Shown here: piece after piece, positions 35,006 through 44,089 of the stretch
How positions within the stretch are numbered: the stretch's first letter is position 1
Layout: each line of letters begins with the position of its first letter
Origin: Sanguibacter keddieii DSM 10542
GTDB lineage: Bacteria > Actinomycetota > Actinomycetes > Actinomycetales > Cellulomonadaceae
Direction: 5' to 3'
DNA: 64,000 bases
NCBI RefSeq assembly: GCF_000024925.1
Contig: NC_013521.1
Location: 930,001-994,000 of the forward strand
The notes under the pieces: model-generated
Told to the model about the DNA's origin: nothing
Database searches by the model: none
The model's input: only the letters and a program-made list of their open reading frames with translations
Made by a program: the position numbers and the translations under genes

Positions 35006-36264
35006 GCGTCGGTGCTCCTCGGGGAGGGTTCGGGCAGCGGGAGGTCAAGCATCACACGGAAGCCGCCGCCCGGGCGTGGCCCGGAGGTGACGGTCCCGCC
35101 GAACATGGCGGCGCGCTCGCGCATGCCGAGGAGACCCTGGCCGGCGCCGTCGCTGTCGGCCGAGGCGCCTCGGCCGTCGTCATCGATCTCGACCTTGACG
35201 CCGCGTCGCTCCCAGGTCACCACGACGGTGACCGAAGGGTCGGGGCCGGCGTGCTTGAGGATGTTGGTGAGCGCCTCCTGGCAGATCCGGTACAGCGTGA
35301 GGCCGGTGCCGGGCGGGAGGGTGCGGGCGGTGCCCATGCGGACCAGCGAGACGCGCATGCCGGACGCGCGGACCTGCTCGACGAGGGCGGTGATGTCCCC
35401 GGCGGCGGGCTGCGGGGTCCGCTCGGCCGCGCCGCCGTCGCCGCGGGCGTCGTCCGGGTCGTCGCGGAGCACGCCGAGCAGGCGGCGCATGTCGGCCAGG
35501 GCGGCGCGCCCGGTCTCGCTGATGGTGCCGAGCGTGCGGGAGGCTGCCTCGGGGTCGTGGCTCGCGGCATAGCGGCCGCCGTCGGCCTGCGCGATCATCA
35601 CGGACAGGGAGTGCGCGACGATGTCGTGCATCTCGCGGGCGATGCGCGAGCGCTCGGCGGCCGTGGCGATGCGGGCCTGCTGGTCGCGCTCGACCTCGAG
35701 GCGCTCGGTGCGGTCGCGCAGCGCCGTGTAGGTCTCGCGCCGCGCGCGCCGCACGAGGCCGAAGGCCCAGGTGGCGATGAACATCAGCCCGATGAAGACC
35801 ATCGAGAAGACGGTCGCGTAGACGACGTTCCCCGGGCCGCTCGCGAGCCCGAGCATCGCGCCGAGCAGCCCGCAGCCGACCAGACCGGTGCCGATCGCGG
35901 CGAGGTGCGCCCACCGGGGCCCGTAGACGGCGATCGAGAACACCGCGACGAGGATGAAGAGGTTGGCCGGGAGCAGGATCGGGATGCCGGACAGCATCTG
36001 CACCAGGGTCGCCGTGTAGACGAGGACGACGGAGAGCACCGGGCGTGTGCGCCTGACGGCGAGGGGAGCGACCGTCGCCACGGCGAAGAGCGCGAGGACC
36101 GGTCGCGTGGCGGTCGGGCCGTAGCCGAGGCCGAAGTCGACGTAGCCGCTCGTCATCGACATCGCCATGGGGACGACCACGAGCAGCGCGAGCAGCGTCC
36201 CGACGACGTCGACCTGCGCGCGGCGCTCCTCGGCCCAGCGGCCGATCCTGTCGTACCAGTTCAT
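35002..36264 (-). CDS. NarL-type sensor histidine kinase (HisKA_3)
   Basis: A 420-aa membrane kinase with four to six N-terminal membrane segments (about 20-170), a coiled linker, HisKA_3 with His213 in REMHDIVAHSLSVM, and HATPase_c (YRICQEALTNILKHA, DDDGRGA, GLLGMRERAAMFGG). There is little extracellular sequence, which is typical of intramembrane-sensing kinases responding to cell-envelope stress. A signal from the membrane or from the linked ABC permease is plausible. Confidence 0.92.
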   Translation of the reverse strand: MNWYDRIGRWAEERRAQVDVVGTLLALLVVVPMAMSMTSGYVDFGLGYGPTATRPVLALFAVATVAPLAVRRTRPVLSVVLVYTATLVQMLSGIPILLPANLFILVAVFSIAVYGPRWAHLAAIGTGLVGCGLLGAMLGLASGPGNVVYATVFSMVFIGLMFIATWAFGLVRRARRETYTALRDRTERLEVERDQQARIATAAERSRIAREMHDIVAHSLSVMIAQADGGRYAASHDPEAASRTLGTISETGRAALADMRRLLGVLRDDPDDARGDGGAAERTPQPAAGDITALVEQVRASGMRVSLVRMGTARTLPPGTGLTLYRICQEALTNILKHAGPDPSVTVVVTWERRGVKVEIDDDGRGASADSDGAGQGLLGMRERAAMFGGTVTSGPRPGGGFRVMLDLPLPEPSPRSTDA

Positions 36265-36504
36265 GACGGACAGCCTAGGAGCGCGGCGGCCGGGTCGGCG
36301 TCAGCCCGTGGGCGGAGCCGCACCCCCGGGCGCGCCCGCCCCGGGGTTGACCCCGCCGGAGGGGACGCGCCGACGTGCCACCTGACCTGCGAGATGTCCG
36401 GATCCTGCAGGCGGCCCGTGCCGAGAGGGCGCTGTGACGCACTCGGGCTCGGCGCGCGCGGACTTCATCACCCGCGAGGTCGTTCCATGACCTAGCATGG
36501 GCGA
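36265..36504. promoter_or_regulatory. divergent promoter region between two two-component systems
   Basis: A 240-bp intergenic region with no gene. For the rightward response regulator, TAGCAT (36493-36498) ends 6 nt before the ATG at 36505, which predicts a leaderless transcript. No convincing -35 or leftward promoter could be assigned. Confidence 0.5.
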
Positions 36505-37188
<684 letters not shown>

Positions 37189-37236
37189 GCCCCCTGCCGG
37201 TTGACGGCCCGCCGTCATGTGTGACGCGGGTCGCCA

Positions 37237-37269
37237 GCGCGCCAGGTGCACACCGTGCACCTCGCGCGC
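37237..37269 (+). other. hairpin between response regulator and kinase genes
   Basis: GCGCG / CGCGC outer arms and AGGTGCAC-ACC-GTGCACCT inner arms form a 15-bp stem with one mismatch. It may attenuate kinase expression relative to the regulator. Confidence 0.5.
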
Positions 37270-37295
37270 TGCGCACCCCATGAGCGAGGACTGAC

Positions 37296-38621
37296 ATGCG
37301 ACGTCGAGTACTGATGGCCACGGTGTCCGCCGTGGCCGTCGCCGTCATCCTGCTGGGGCTGCCCCTCGCCCTCATCGGGGCGACGCTCGTGCGCGACAAC
37401 GAGATCCGCTCGCTCCAGTCACGCACCTCCGAGCTCGGCCGCTCCATCGAGAACCGCCTGGCCCGCGACGAGCAGATCACCCCCGACCTCCTCGAGAGGT
37501 ACGTGGGAGGCGACGACGGGAACCTCCAGGGCTACGTCCAGGTGTTCGGCGTCGGCGACAAGATCACCGCCGGCGACCCCATCGAGGGGCGCACCGAGTC
37601 GCGGCCCATCCGCACGCAGTCCAACTGGATCGTGCAGATCGAGGTGTCGACGTGGTCGCTCTACCTGCGCAGCGCGCAGGTGGTCGTGCTCGTGGTCGCC
37701 GCGGCGGTGGTCGCCTTCGGGGCGGGCATCGTCATGGCCGTGTGGCAGGCCAACCGGCTCTCCGCGCCCCTCGTGTACCTCGCCGCCTCCGCCGAGCAGC
37801 TCGGGTCGGGGCAGGTCAGACCCCGGATCGAGCCCTCCGGCGTCGAGGAGATCGACCTCGTCGCCGCGGAGCTCGGGCGCAGCTCGGACCGCATGGCCGG
37901 TCGGCTCGCGGCCGAGCGGCAGTTCGCCTCGGACGCCTCGCACCAGCTGCGCACGCCCCTCACGGCGCTGTCCATGCGCCTCGAGGAGATCGCGATGGCG
38001 GCCCCGGACAACGCCGAGGTGCAGGAGGAGGCGCGGATCTCGCTCGAGCAGGTCGAGCGCCTGGTCCGCGTGGTCGACGACCTCCTCTCCCGCTCGCGCA
38101 CCTCGGGAGGGACCACCGAGGCCGTGCACCTCGTCGAGGTGCTGCAGCAGCAGGAGGAGGAGTGGGGGCCGACCTTCGAGCAGAACGGCCGCTCCCTCGT
38201 CATCGACGTCTCCGACGAGATCCACGTCCTCGCGACCCCCGGTGCGCTCGCCCAGGTGCTCGCGACGCTCATCGAGAACTCGCTCAAGCACGGCGGCGGG
38301 ACCACCACGGTCCGCGCCAAGCAGTCCGGCCCGAGCAAGGCCATGGTCATCACGGTGACCGACGAGGGCGCCGGGGTCCCGGACGACCTCGCGCCGCGGA
38401 TCTTCGAGCGCGAGGTCACCTCGGGCAAGGGCACCGGGCTCGGCCTGGCGCTGGCCCGCGACCTCGCCGCGGCCGACGGTGGCCGCCTCGAGCTCACGCA
38501 GCGCCAGCCGCCCATCTTCTCGGTGTTCCTCGCGGGCGTGCCCCGCACCATGAACCCCGACGTGGTCATCCCGCGCGGCGTGGCGATCTCCAGCAGCTCG
38601 AAGCGCCGCCGGTCCTGGTAG
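37296..38621 (+). CDS. sensor histidine kinase (HAMP, HisKA, HATPase_c)
   Basis: A 441-aa membrane kinase. It has a first membrane helix at 8-31, a short extracytoplasmic domain (about 33-125), a second helix at 126-150, HAMP, HisKA with His216 in ASDASHQLRTPLTAL, and HATPase_c (TLIENSLKHGGG, DEGAGVP, GTGLGLALA). The 95-residue sensor domain shows no recognised fold. It is probably the partner of the OmpR-type regulator upstream. The ATG at 37296 follows a GAGGA site 6 nt upstream. Confidence 0.92.
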   Translation: MRRRVLMATVSAVAVAVILLGLPLALIGATLVRDNEIRSLQSRTSELGRSIENRLARDEQITPDLLERYVGGDDGNLQGYVQVFGVGDKITAGDPIEGRTESRPIRTQSNWIVQIEVSTWSLYLRSAQVVVLVVAAAVVAFGAGIVMAVWQANRLSAPLVYLAASAEQLGSGQVRPRIEPSGVEEIDLVAAELGRSSDRMAGRLAAERQFASDASHQLRTPLTALSMRLEEIAMAAPDNAEVQEEARISLEQVERLVRVVDDLLSRSRTSGGTTEAVHLVEVLQQQEEEWGPTFEQNGRSLVIDVSDEIHVLATPGALAQVLATLIENSLKHGGGTTTVRAKQSGPSKAMVITVTDEGAGVPDDLAPRIFEREVTSGKGTGLGLALARDLAAADGGRLELTQRQPPIFSVFLAGVPRTMNPDVVIPRGVAISSSSKRRRSW

Positions 38622-38631
38622 CAGGAGCCGG

Positions 38632-39174
38632 TCAGGCGTCCTTGGGTGCCGCGGTGAAGACGAAGGTCCTGTAGGCCAGGTACCGGAACACCATGCCGAG
38701 GACGAGCCCCACGCCGTTGGCCGAGATGTTGTCGGCCAGCGGCGTGCGCAGGTCGAGGATGTAGTGGGAGAACCACAGGCAACCGAGCGCGATGGCCATG
38801 CCGCCGATGTTGACGACCACGAAGCCGAGGAACTCGCGCAGGTGGGTCTCGGTGCGGCGGTCCGCGAAAGTCCAGTACCGGTTGCCGAGCCACGCGACGA
38901 TGGTCGCGACCGCGACCGAGACCACCTTGGCGGTGAGCGGCTTGTCGTCGAGCAGCCCGCCGGGGCCGAAGCGCAGCAGGTTGAACAGACCCGTGTCGAC
39001 CACGAAGGCGACGCCCCCGACAGTCCCGAACCGCAGCAGCTCGCTGACCCGGGCCACGAGCGCGGCGCGACGTGCTGCGAGCCCTCGCCGGGGGGCGGGG
39101 CCGGGGTCTTCCGTGCCCTGTGAGCTGCCCGGGGAGGTGGTCGCCGTGGCGGCCGGGCGGACGTCCGATGTCAT
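38632..39174 (-). CDS. GtrA family membrane protein
   Basis: A 180-aa protein with a polar N-terminal tail of about 45 residues and four membrane segments. GtrA signatures are LRFGTVGGVAFVVDTGLFNLL, WLGNRYWTF and FRYLAYRTFVF. GtrA proteins are thought to flip polyprenyl-phosphate-linked sugars or assist cell-surface glycosylation. It is divergent from purK, the arrangement seen for Rv3277 and purK in mycobacteria, and near a large glycan cluster here. Confidence 0.9.
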   Translation of the reverse strand: MTSDVRPAATATTSPGSSQGTEDPGPAPRRGLAARRAALVARVSELLRFGTVGGVAFVVDTGLFNLLRFGPGGLLDDKPLTAKVVSVAVATIVAWLGNRYWTFADRRTETHLREFLGFVVVNIGGMAIALGCLWFSHYILDLRTPLADNISANGVGLVLGMVFRYLAYRTFVFTAAPKDA

Positions 39175-39269
39175 TGCGGCAGATTACCCCGGATGCCTGC
39201 GGTCCACCTGGGCGCGGAGGCACCTGTCCACCGGTGCACGGTGCGCGACGACGGCACCGGGGGGTCGAC

Positions 39270-39275
39270 TAAGAT
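39270..39275 (+). promoter_or_regulatory. -10 element for leaderless purK transcript
   Basis: TAAGAT ends 7 nt before the GTG at 39283, with no Shine-Dalgarno. It supports this start over an in-frame ATG at 39193. Confidence 0.55.
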
Positions 39276-39282
39276 CGCTCCC

Positions 39283-40461
39283 GTGGCAGCTCCGGTGATC
39301 TCAGTGGTTGGTGGCGGGCAGCTTGCCCGGATGATGGCTCCTGCGGCGGCAGAGCTCGGTGTGCACCTGCGGGTGCTCGTCGAGGACCCCGCCTCGAGCG
39401 CGGCCCAGGTGGTGGTCGACGCCCCCGTCGGCGTCGCCTCCGACGAGGAGGCCCTGCGGGCGCTGGTCGTCGGCGCAGACGTCCTCACCTTCGAGCACGA
39501 GCACGTGCCCAACGAGCTGCTCCGTGAGCTCGTCGCCTCCGGCACGCCCGTGCACCCTGGCCCGGACGCCCTGGTCCAGGCCCAGGACAAGATCGTCATG
39601 CGCCGCAGGATCGCCGAGCTCGGCGCGCCCTGCCCGCGCTGGCTCGAGCTCCCGCGCGAGGAGAGCGACGCGCGCGTCGCCCTCGACGGCTTCATCGCGG
39701 ACGGCGGTGGCGGCGACGTGGTCGTCAAGACCTCTCGCGGCGGCTACGACGGCAAGGGCGTGCGGGTCGTCGGCTCGGCCGACGCCGTCTCCGACTGGTT
39801 CGCCGCCGTCACCGCGGGCGGACCGACCCTGCTCGTCGAGGAGAAGGTGCCCTTCACCCGCGAGCTCGCGGTGCTCGTGGCGCGTCGCCCGAGCGGCGAG
39901 GCGCGCACGTGGCCCGTCGTCGAGTCCGTCCAGCGCGACGGCGTCTGCTCCGAGGTGGTGGCCCCCGCCCCCGACCTCACGACCGACGAGGCCGACCGTG
40001 CCCGCGCGGTCGCGCTGAGCATCGCCGAGGGCCTCGGCGTCACCGGCGTGCTCGCCGTCGAGATGTTCGAGGTGCGCACCAGCCCCGACGCCGAGCCGAC
40101 GCTCGTGGTCAACGAGCTCGCGATGCGCCCGCACAACTCCGGCCACTGGACCATCGACGGCGCCGTCACCAGCCAGTTCGAGCAGCACCTGCGGGCCGTG
40201 CTCGACCTGCCGCTCGGCGACACCTCCGCGGTCGCACCGTGGACGGTCATGGCGAACGTGCTCGGCAGCGCGCTCGACGACGTCACCGACGCCCTCCCTG
40301 CGGTGCTCGCGGCCTTCCCGGACGCCCGCGTGAACCTCTACGGCAAGCAGGTGCGCCCCGGGCGCAAGCTCGGTCACGTCAACGTGAGCGGCAGCGACCT
40401 CGACGAGGTCCGTCGTCGCGCGGTCGCCGCCGCCGCCATGCTGCGCGGCGATCAGCCGTGA
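39283..40461 (+). CDS. purK: N5-carboxyaminoimidazole ribonucleotide synthase
   Basis: ATP-dependent carboxylation of AIR to N5-CAIR in purine synthesis. The 392-aa ATP-grasp protein begins ISVVGGGQLARMMAPAAAELG and has TSRGGYDGKGVRVV, LVEEKVPFTRELAVLVAR, the metal-binding NELAMRPHNSGHWTIDG, and the C-terminal HVNVSG. GTG 39283 was chosen because it immediately precedes the conserved first strand and follows a -10 hexamer by 7 nt. purE follows after 113 bp containing tandem repeats. Confidence 0.95.
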   Translation: MAAPVISVVGGGQLARMMAPAAAELGVHLRVLVEDPASSAAQVVVDAPVGVASDEEALRALVVGADVLTFEHEHVPNELLRELVASGTPVHPGPDALVQAQDKIVMRRRIAELGAPCPRWLELPREESDARVALDGFIADGGGGDVVVKTSRGGYDGKGVRVVGSADAVSDWFAAVTAGGPTLLVEEKVPFTRELAVLVARRPSGEARTWPVVESVQRDGVCSEVVAPAPDLTTDEADRARAVALSIAEGLGVTGVLAVEMFEVRTSPDAEPTLVVNELAMRPHNSGHWTIDGAVTSQFEQHLRAVLDLPLGDTSAVAPWTVMANVLGSALDDVTDALPAVLAAFPDARVNLYGKQVRPGRKLGHVNVSGSDLDEVRRRAVAAAAMLRGDQP

Positions 40462-40477
40462 CCTGCACGACCTGACC

Positions 40478-40519
40478 TGCACCTCACGACTTGCACCTCA
40501 CGACTTGCACCTCACGACC
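40478..40519 (+). repeat. 14-bp tandem repeat between purK and purE
   Basis: Three adjacent copies of TGCACCTCACGACT (40478-40491, 40492-40505, 40506-40519; the last has one change), with degenerate copies on each side (about 40464 and 40520). The unit is not a multiple of three and lies outside genes. Copy number may vary between strains. Confidence 0.8.
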
Positions 40520-40574
40520 TGTACCTCTTGAACGGCATGGCACGGCACGACCTACCACCTCTGAGGAGACACGC

Positions 40575-41108
40575 ATGAGCACCCCCGTCGTCGGCATCGT
40601 CATGGGCTCGGACTCCGACTGGCCGGTCATGCAGGCCGCAGCCGACGCGCTCGCCGAGCTCGGCGTCGAGGTCGAGGTCGACGTGGTCTCCGCGCACCGG
40701 ATGCCCACCGAGATGATCGACTACGGCCGCGACGCGGCCGGGCGCGGGATCCGCGTCATCATCGCGGGCGCCGGGGGAGCGGCCCACCTGCCGGGCATGC
40801 TCGCCGCCGTGACGCCCCTCCCGGTGGTCGGCGTGCCGGTGCCGCTGGCCTACCTCGACGGCATGGACTCGCTGCTGTCCATCGTGCAGATGCCCGCGGG
40901 AGTGCCCGTCGCCACCGTGTCGATCGGCGGCGCACGCAACGCCGGGCTCCTGGCGGCGCGCATCCTCGCGAGCGGCACGGACGACGAGTCCCTCGCCCTG
41001 CGCGAGCGGATGGTCGCCTTCCAGGCCGCGCTGAGCGACCAGGCCAAGGAGAAGGGCGCCCGCCTGCGCGCCAGCCGTACGCGCCCCGCCGCCGGCTTCA
41101 GCGCCTGA
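40575..41108 (+). CDS. purE: 5-(carboxyamino)imidazole ribonucleotide mutase
   Basis: Converts N5-CAIR to CAIR. The 177-aa class I PurE shows the family signatures [37 protein letters not shown], and [26 protein letters not shown]. The ATG at 40575 has GAGGAG 6 nt upstream; it is the second gene of the purKE unit. It ends 24 bp before the convergent LCP gene. Confidence 0.96.
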   Translation: MSTPVVGIVMGSDSDWPVMQAAADALAELGVEVEVDVVSAHRMPTEMIDYGRDAAGRGIRVIIAGAGGAAHLPGMLAAVTPLPVVGVPVPLAYLDGMDSLLSIVQMPAGVPVATVSIGGARNAGLLAARILASGTDDESLALRERMVAFQAALSDQAKEKGARLRASRTRPAAGFSA

Positions 41109-41132
41109 GGCGCTGCCCGGCCACGGGTCGGG

Positions 41133-42704
41133 TCAGGGCATCCCGCCGACGGCGCCGGGGGCCATGGTGCCGTTCTTGATGTCGGTCCAGAACTGCGGGC
41201 TGAGGTCGGGGTCGAGGAGCACCGCCGAGCCGACTCCGCCCGGGCGGTAGTCGATCGTCGCGATCGGCGGCGTCCCGGTGATCCCCTCGGGGCCGTTGGC
41301 GTTGCGGAAGGCCAGGGCGAGCTTGCCCATGTCCACGATGTTCGTCGAGTCGTCGACGGTGACCGCTCCGAGGCCAGAGCTGATGAGCGCGGTCTGCGAC
41401 AGCGGCTTCACCAGCAGGGACTTGTCCTGCAGCTTGGTGGTGACCGCGGAGATCACCTGGCGCTGACGCTCGGCGCGGCCGATGTCGCCGAGCGGGTCGG
41501 AGTACCGCATGCGCGAGAAGGCGAGGGCGGTGTGCCCGTCGGCCACGTGGCAGCCGGCCGTCCAGATCAGCTCGCTCTTCGGGTCGTCCACGTCGTAGTC
41601 GAGGCACAGCTCGACGCCGCCGACGGCGTCGACGATCTCCTCGACACCGCCGAGCCCGATCTCCACGTAGTGGTCGACCTTCATGCCGGTGAGGCCCTCG
41701 ACGGTCTGCACGAGCAGCGGCGCACCGCCGAAGGAGTAGGCGGCGTTGAGCTTGTTGCCGCCGTAGCCGGGGATCTCGGCGTAGGAGTCGCGCGGCAGGC
41801 TGATGAGCGAGGACGGCCCGGACTCGGGGACGTGCAGCACGAGGATCGTGTCGGTCCGCGCACCCTCGGTGCCGTCGTTGACGACGCTGCCGTCGTCGCG
41901 GGAGTCGGAGCCCGCCAGCAGGTAGGTGGTGCCGGGCGTCGACGGAGCGCTCGAGAGCGCCTCGACGTGGTTGATCTTGCCGTTGGCCCACAGCATGAGG
42001 CCCACGGGCCAGGCGACGAGGCACACGAGCAGGACGACGAGCCCGACGGCGACGATCCGGCGCCAGCGCGGGCGGCGTCGCGGACCGGGAGCCCCGGCCG
42101 CAGCAGCGGCGTGGCTCTTGGGGGCGGACGGCGGCGGACCGGACGGGCGTCCTGAGCCGGCACGGGCCTGCGGTGCCGAGGCCACGCGTGCCTGGGGCGA
42201 GGAGGTCACGCGACGACCGGCGGCGGGCTGCTGAGCAGCGGGTCTGCCGGCGGCGGGCTGCTGCGGGGCGCCGGTGCGTGAGGCGCCTGTCGCGCCCGGG
42301 CGGGCGGTCCGCGACGCGGGGGCGTACGAGACGGGTGTGCCCGAGCCGCTCGTGGGCGTGCGGCTCGCTGCCGAGCGTGCGGGGACGTCGCCCGCAGCCG
42401 CGCTCCCGGGTCGGCTCGTCGGCCGGCCCGGCGGCACGCTCGCGGGTCGAGCGGCCTGCGGGTTCTCGGCCGGCCGCTGGACGCGTGCCGGGACCCGACC
42501 AGAGGCTCCGGGCCGGGGAGCGTTGCTGCTCAACGGCGCCACCGGTGCCGCTGGCGCGGACGTGGGAGCCGGAGACTGCGGCTGCTCGCCCGAGTCGGGC
42601 ACCTCGATCGCGACGTCACGGGCCGACGGGCGCGCGGGGCGTCCGGACTGCGGCGTGAAGCTCGGAGGGGGTGTCCGCCTCGGAGGCGTGGCGTCGGATG
42701 GCAT
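41133..42704 (-). CDS. LytR-CpsA-Psr (LCP) family glycopolymer ligase with long N-terminal tail
   Basis: A 523-aa type II membrane protein. Residues 1-210 are a low-complexity Pro/Ala/Ser/Arg cytoplasmic tail, 217-239 is the membrane anchor, and 250-523 is the LCP domain (LLAGSDSRDD, ARTDTILVLHV, LISLPRDSYAEIPG, KLNAAYSFGG, FSRMRYSDPLGDIGRAERQRQV). LCP enzymes transfer glycopolymers from polyprenyl carriers to peptidoglycan. The cytoplasmic tail is unusually long and may be a phosphorylation or interaction region. It is the third of three tandem LCP genes in transcription order. Confidence 0.92.
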   Translation of the reverse strand: MPSDATPPRRTPPPSFTPQSGRPARPSARDVAIEVPDSGEQPQSPAPTSAPAAPVAPLSSNAPRPGASGRVPARVQRPAENPQAARPASVPPGRPTSRPGSAAAGDVPARSAASRTPTSGSGTPVSYAPASRTARPGATGASRTGAPQQPAAGRPAAQQPAAGRRVTSSPQARVASAPQARAGSGRPSGPPPSAPKSHAAAAAGAPGPRRRPRWRRIVAVGLVVLLVCLVAWPVGLMLWANGKINHVEALSSAPSTPGTTYLLAGSDSRDDGSVVNDGTEGARTDTILVLHVPESGPSSLISLPRDSYAEIPGYGGNKLNAAYSFGGAPLLVQTVEGLTGMKVDHYVEIGLGGVEEIVDAVGGVELCLDYDVDDPKSELIWTAGCHVADGHTALAFSRMRYSDPLGDIGRAERQRQVISAVTTKLQDKSLLVKPLSQTALISSGLGAVTVDDSTNIVDMGKLALAFRNANGPEGITGTPPIATIDYRPGGVGSAVLLDPDLSPQFWTDIKNGTMAPGAVGGMP

Positions 42705-42777
42705 TCAGGTCCCGGTCAGGTGGGGCAGCGGAGCGTCGCGGTGCCGGAGCACACGAGCGGTGCGGTGGTCGTGGTGC

Positions 42778-43989
42778 TCATGGAACCACGACACCGGTGG
42801 TGTCGGCCGTCTCACCGGCCGTGTCGGCCGGCTCGGGGCTGCTGATGCCGGTCCCGGAGACCTGCTCGGAGACGGGGATCGGGATGTCGGCCTTCATGTT
42901 CGCCCACACCTCGTCGGCTGCGCTCGTCCAGATGACGCGGTTCTTGTCGGCCGGGTAGTCGGTGATCGGGATGGTCTCGAAGATGATGTTCTCGGTCGAG
43001 ACCTTGTTGAGCGACAGCGCGAGGCCCGTGAGCTCCGGGATGCTCGAGAACTCGGGGCTCACCGTGAGCGACGACGTCGCCGAGCTGAGGAACTGGATGA
43101 GCGCCGGGGTGTCGGTCAGCAGGTTCTTGGAGAGCACCGCCGACGCCATGGCGTCGAGCAGGTCCTGCTGGCGGTCGATGCGCTGCAGGTCGGAGCCGTT
43201 GAGGCCCTCGCCCTTGCGGGCCCGGGCGAGGCCGAGGGCCTGCTGCCCGTTGAGGACCTGCTCGCCCGCGGGCAGGTCGAGGTCGGCGAGCGGGGCGTTG
43301 ATCGGTGCGTCGAGGGTGATCGGCACGCCGCCGATGGCGTCGACCATGTGCTCGAAGCCGGTGAAGTCGACGACCATGAACCCGTCCATCCGGACGTCGG
43401 TGAGCGACTCGATCGCCGTGCGGGTGCAGCTGACGGCGGACTCGATGTCGCCTCCGCGGTCCCATCCGAAGGCGAAGGCGGAGTTGAACATGGCCTTGGA
43501 CTGCGCCGGGACCTCGCCGTTGGAGGTCAGGCAGGAGGGCAGGTCGACGATGCTGTCGCGGGGGATCGAGACGACCTCGACGCGGGTACGGTCGGCCGAG
43601 ACGTGCATGACCATCGTCGTGTCAGAGCGCATGCCGGGCGCCTCGCCGCCGATCGCGCCGTTCTCGCCGTCGCGGGCGTCGGAGCCGATGAGCAGGATGT
43701 TGAGGGCTCGGCCACCGTTCGGGTCCTCGGGGTCCGGTTCGGGCGCGGCCGGGCGCAGGTCCTCGTTGGTGAGGGCGTCGATGTTCACGGCCTCGATGTT
43801 GTGCTCGAGCGTGTAGTAGAGCGCACCGGCGGCGGTGCCGGTGAAGGTGAAGACCCCGACGAGCGCGAGCGCCACGATCCGGCCGACCTTGTGGCGGCGC
43901 AGGGAGCGGGCGTGAGCGGGGAGCTCGCGGTCCGTGCTCCCGCGGGCAGCGCGCTGGGCGGCTCGGGTGGGGGTTTCAGGTGAGGTCAC
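42778..43989 (-). CDS. LytR-CpsA-Psr (LCP) family glycopolymer ligase
   Basis: A 403-aa type II membrane protein with a 35-residue cytoplasmic start, an anchor at about 38-58, and an LCP domain (LNILLIGSDARDG, MRSDTTMVMHV, VVSIPRDSIVDLP, MFNSAFAFG, GLARARKGEG, DLQRIDRQQDL). The arginines that bind pyrophosphate are present. It is close in sequence to the next LCP gene upstream, so the two arose by tandem duplication. A TAGGAT hexamer lies 8 nt before the GTG start. Confidence 0.92.
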   Translation of the reverse strand: MTSPETPTRAAQRAARGSTDRELPAHARSLRRHKVGRIVALALVGVFTFTGTAAGALYYTLEHNIEAVNIDALTNEDLRPAAPEPDPEDPNGGRALNILLIGSDARDGENGAIGGEAPGMRSDTTMVMHVSADRTRVEVVSIPRDSIVDLPSCLTSNGEVPAQSKAMFNSAFAFGWDRGGDIESAVSCTRTAIESLTDVRMDGFMVVDFTGFEHMVDAIGGVPITLDAPINAPLADLDLPAGEQVLNGQQALGLARARKGEGLNGSDLQRIDRQQDLLDAMASAVLSKNLLTDTPALIQFLSSATSSLTVSPEFSSIPELTGLALSLNKVSTENIIFETIPITDYPADKNRVIWTSAADEVWANMKADIPIPVSEQVSGTGISSPEPADTAGETADTTGVVVP

Positions 43990-44089
43990 GATGAGTCATC
44001 CTAGGTCGCGGTTCCGGCGGCGTGGAGAAGCCTGAGCGCCCGCTGGGTGGAGGGATTGTGGAGAAGGCCACCCTTCGCCAGCCGTGAGC

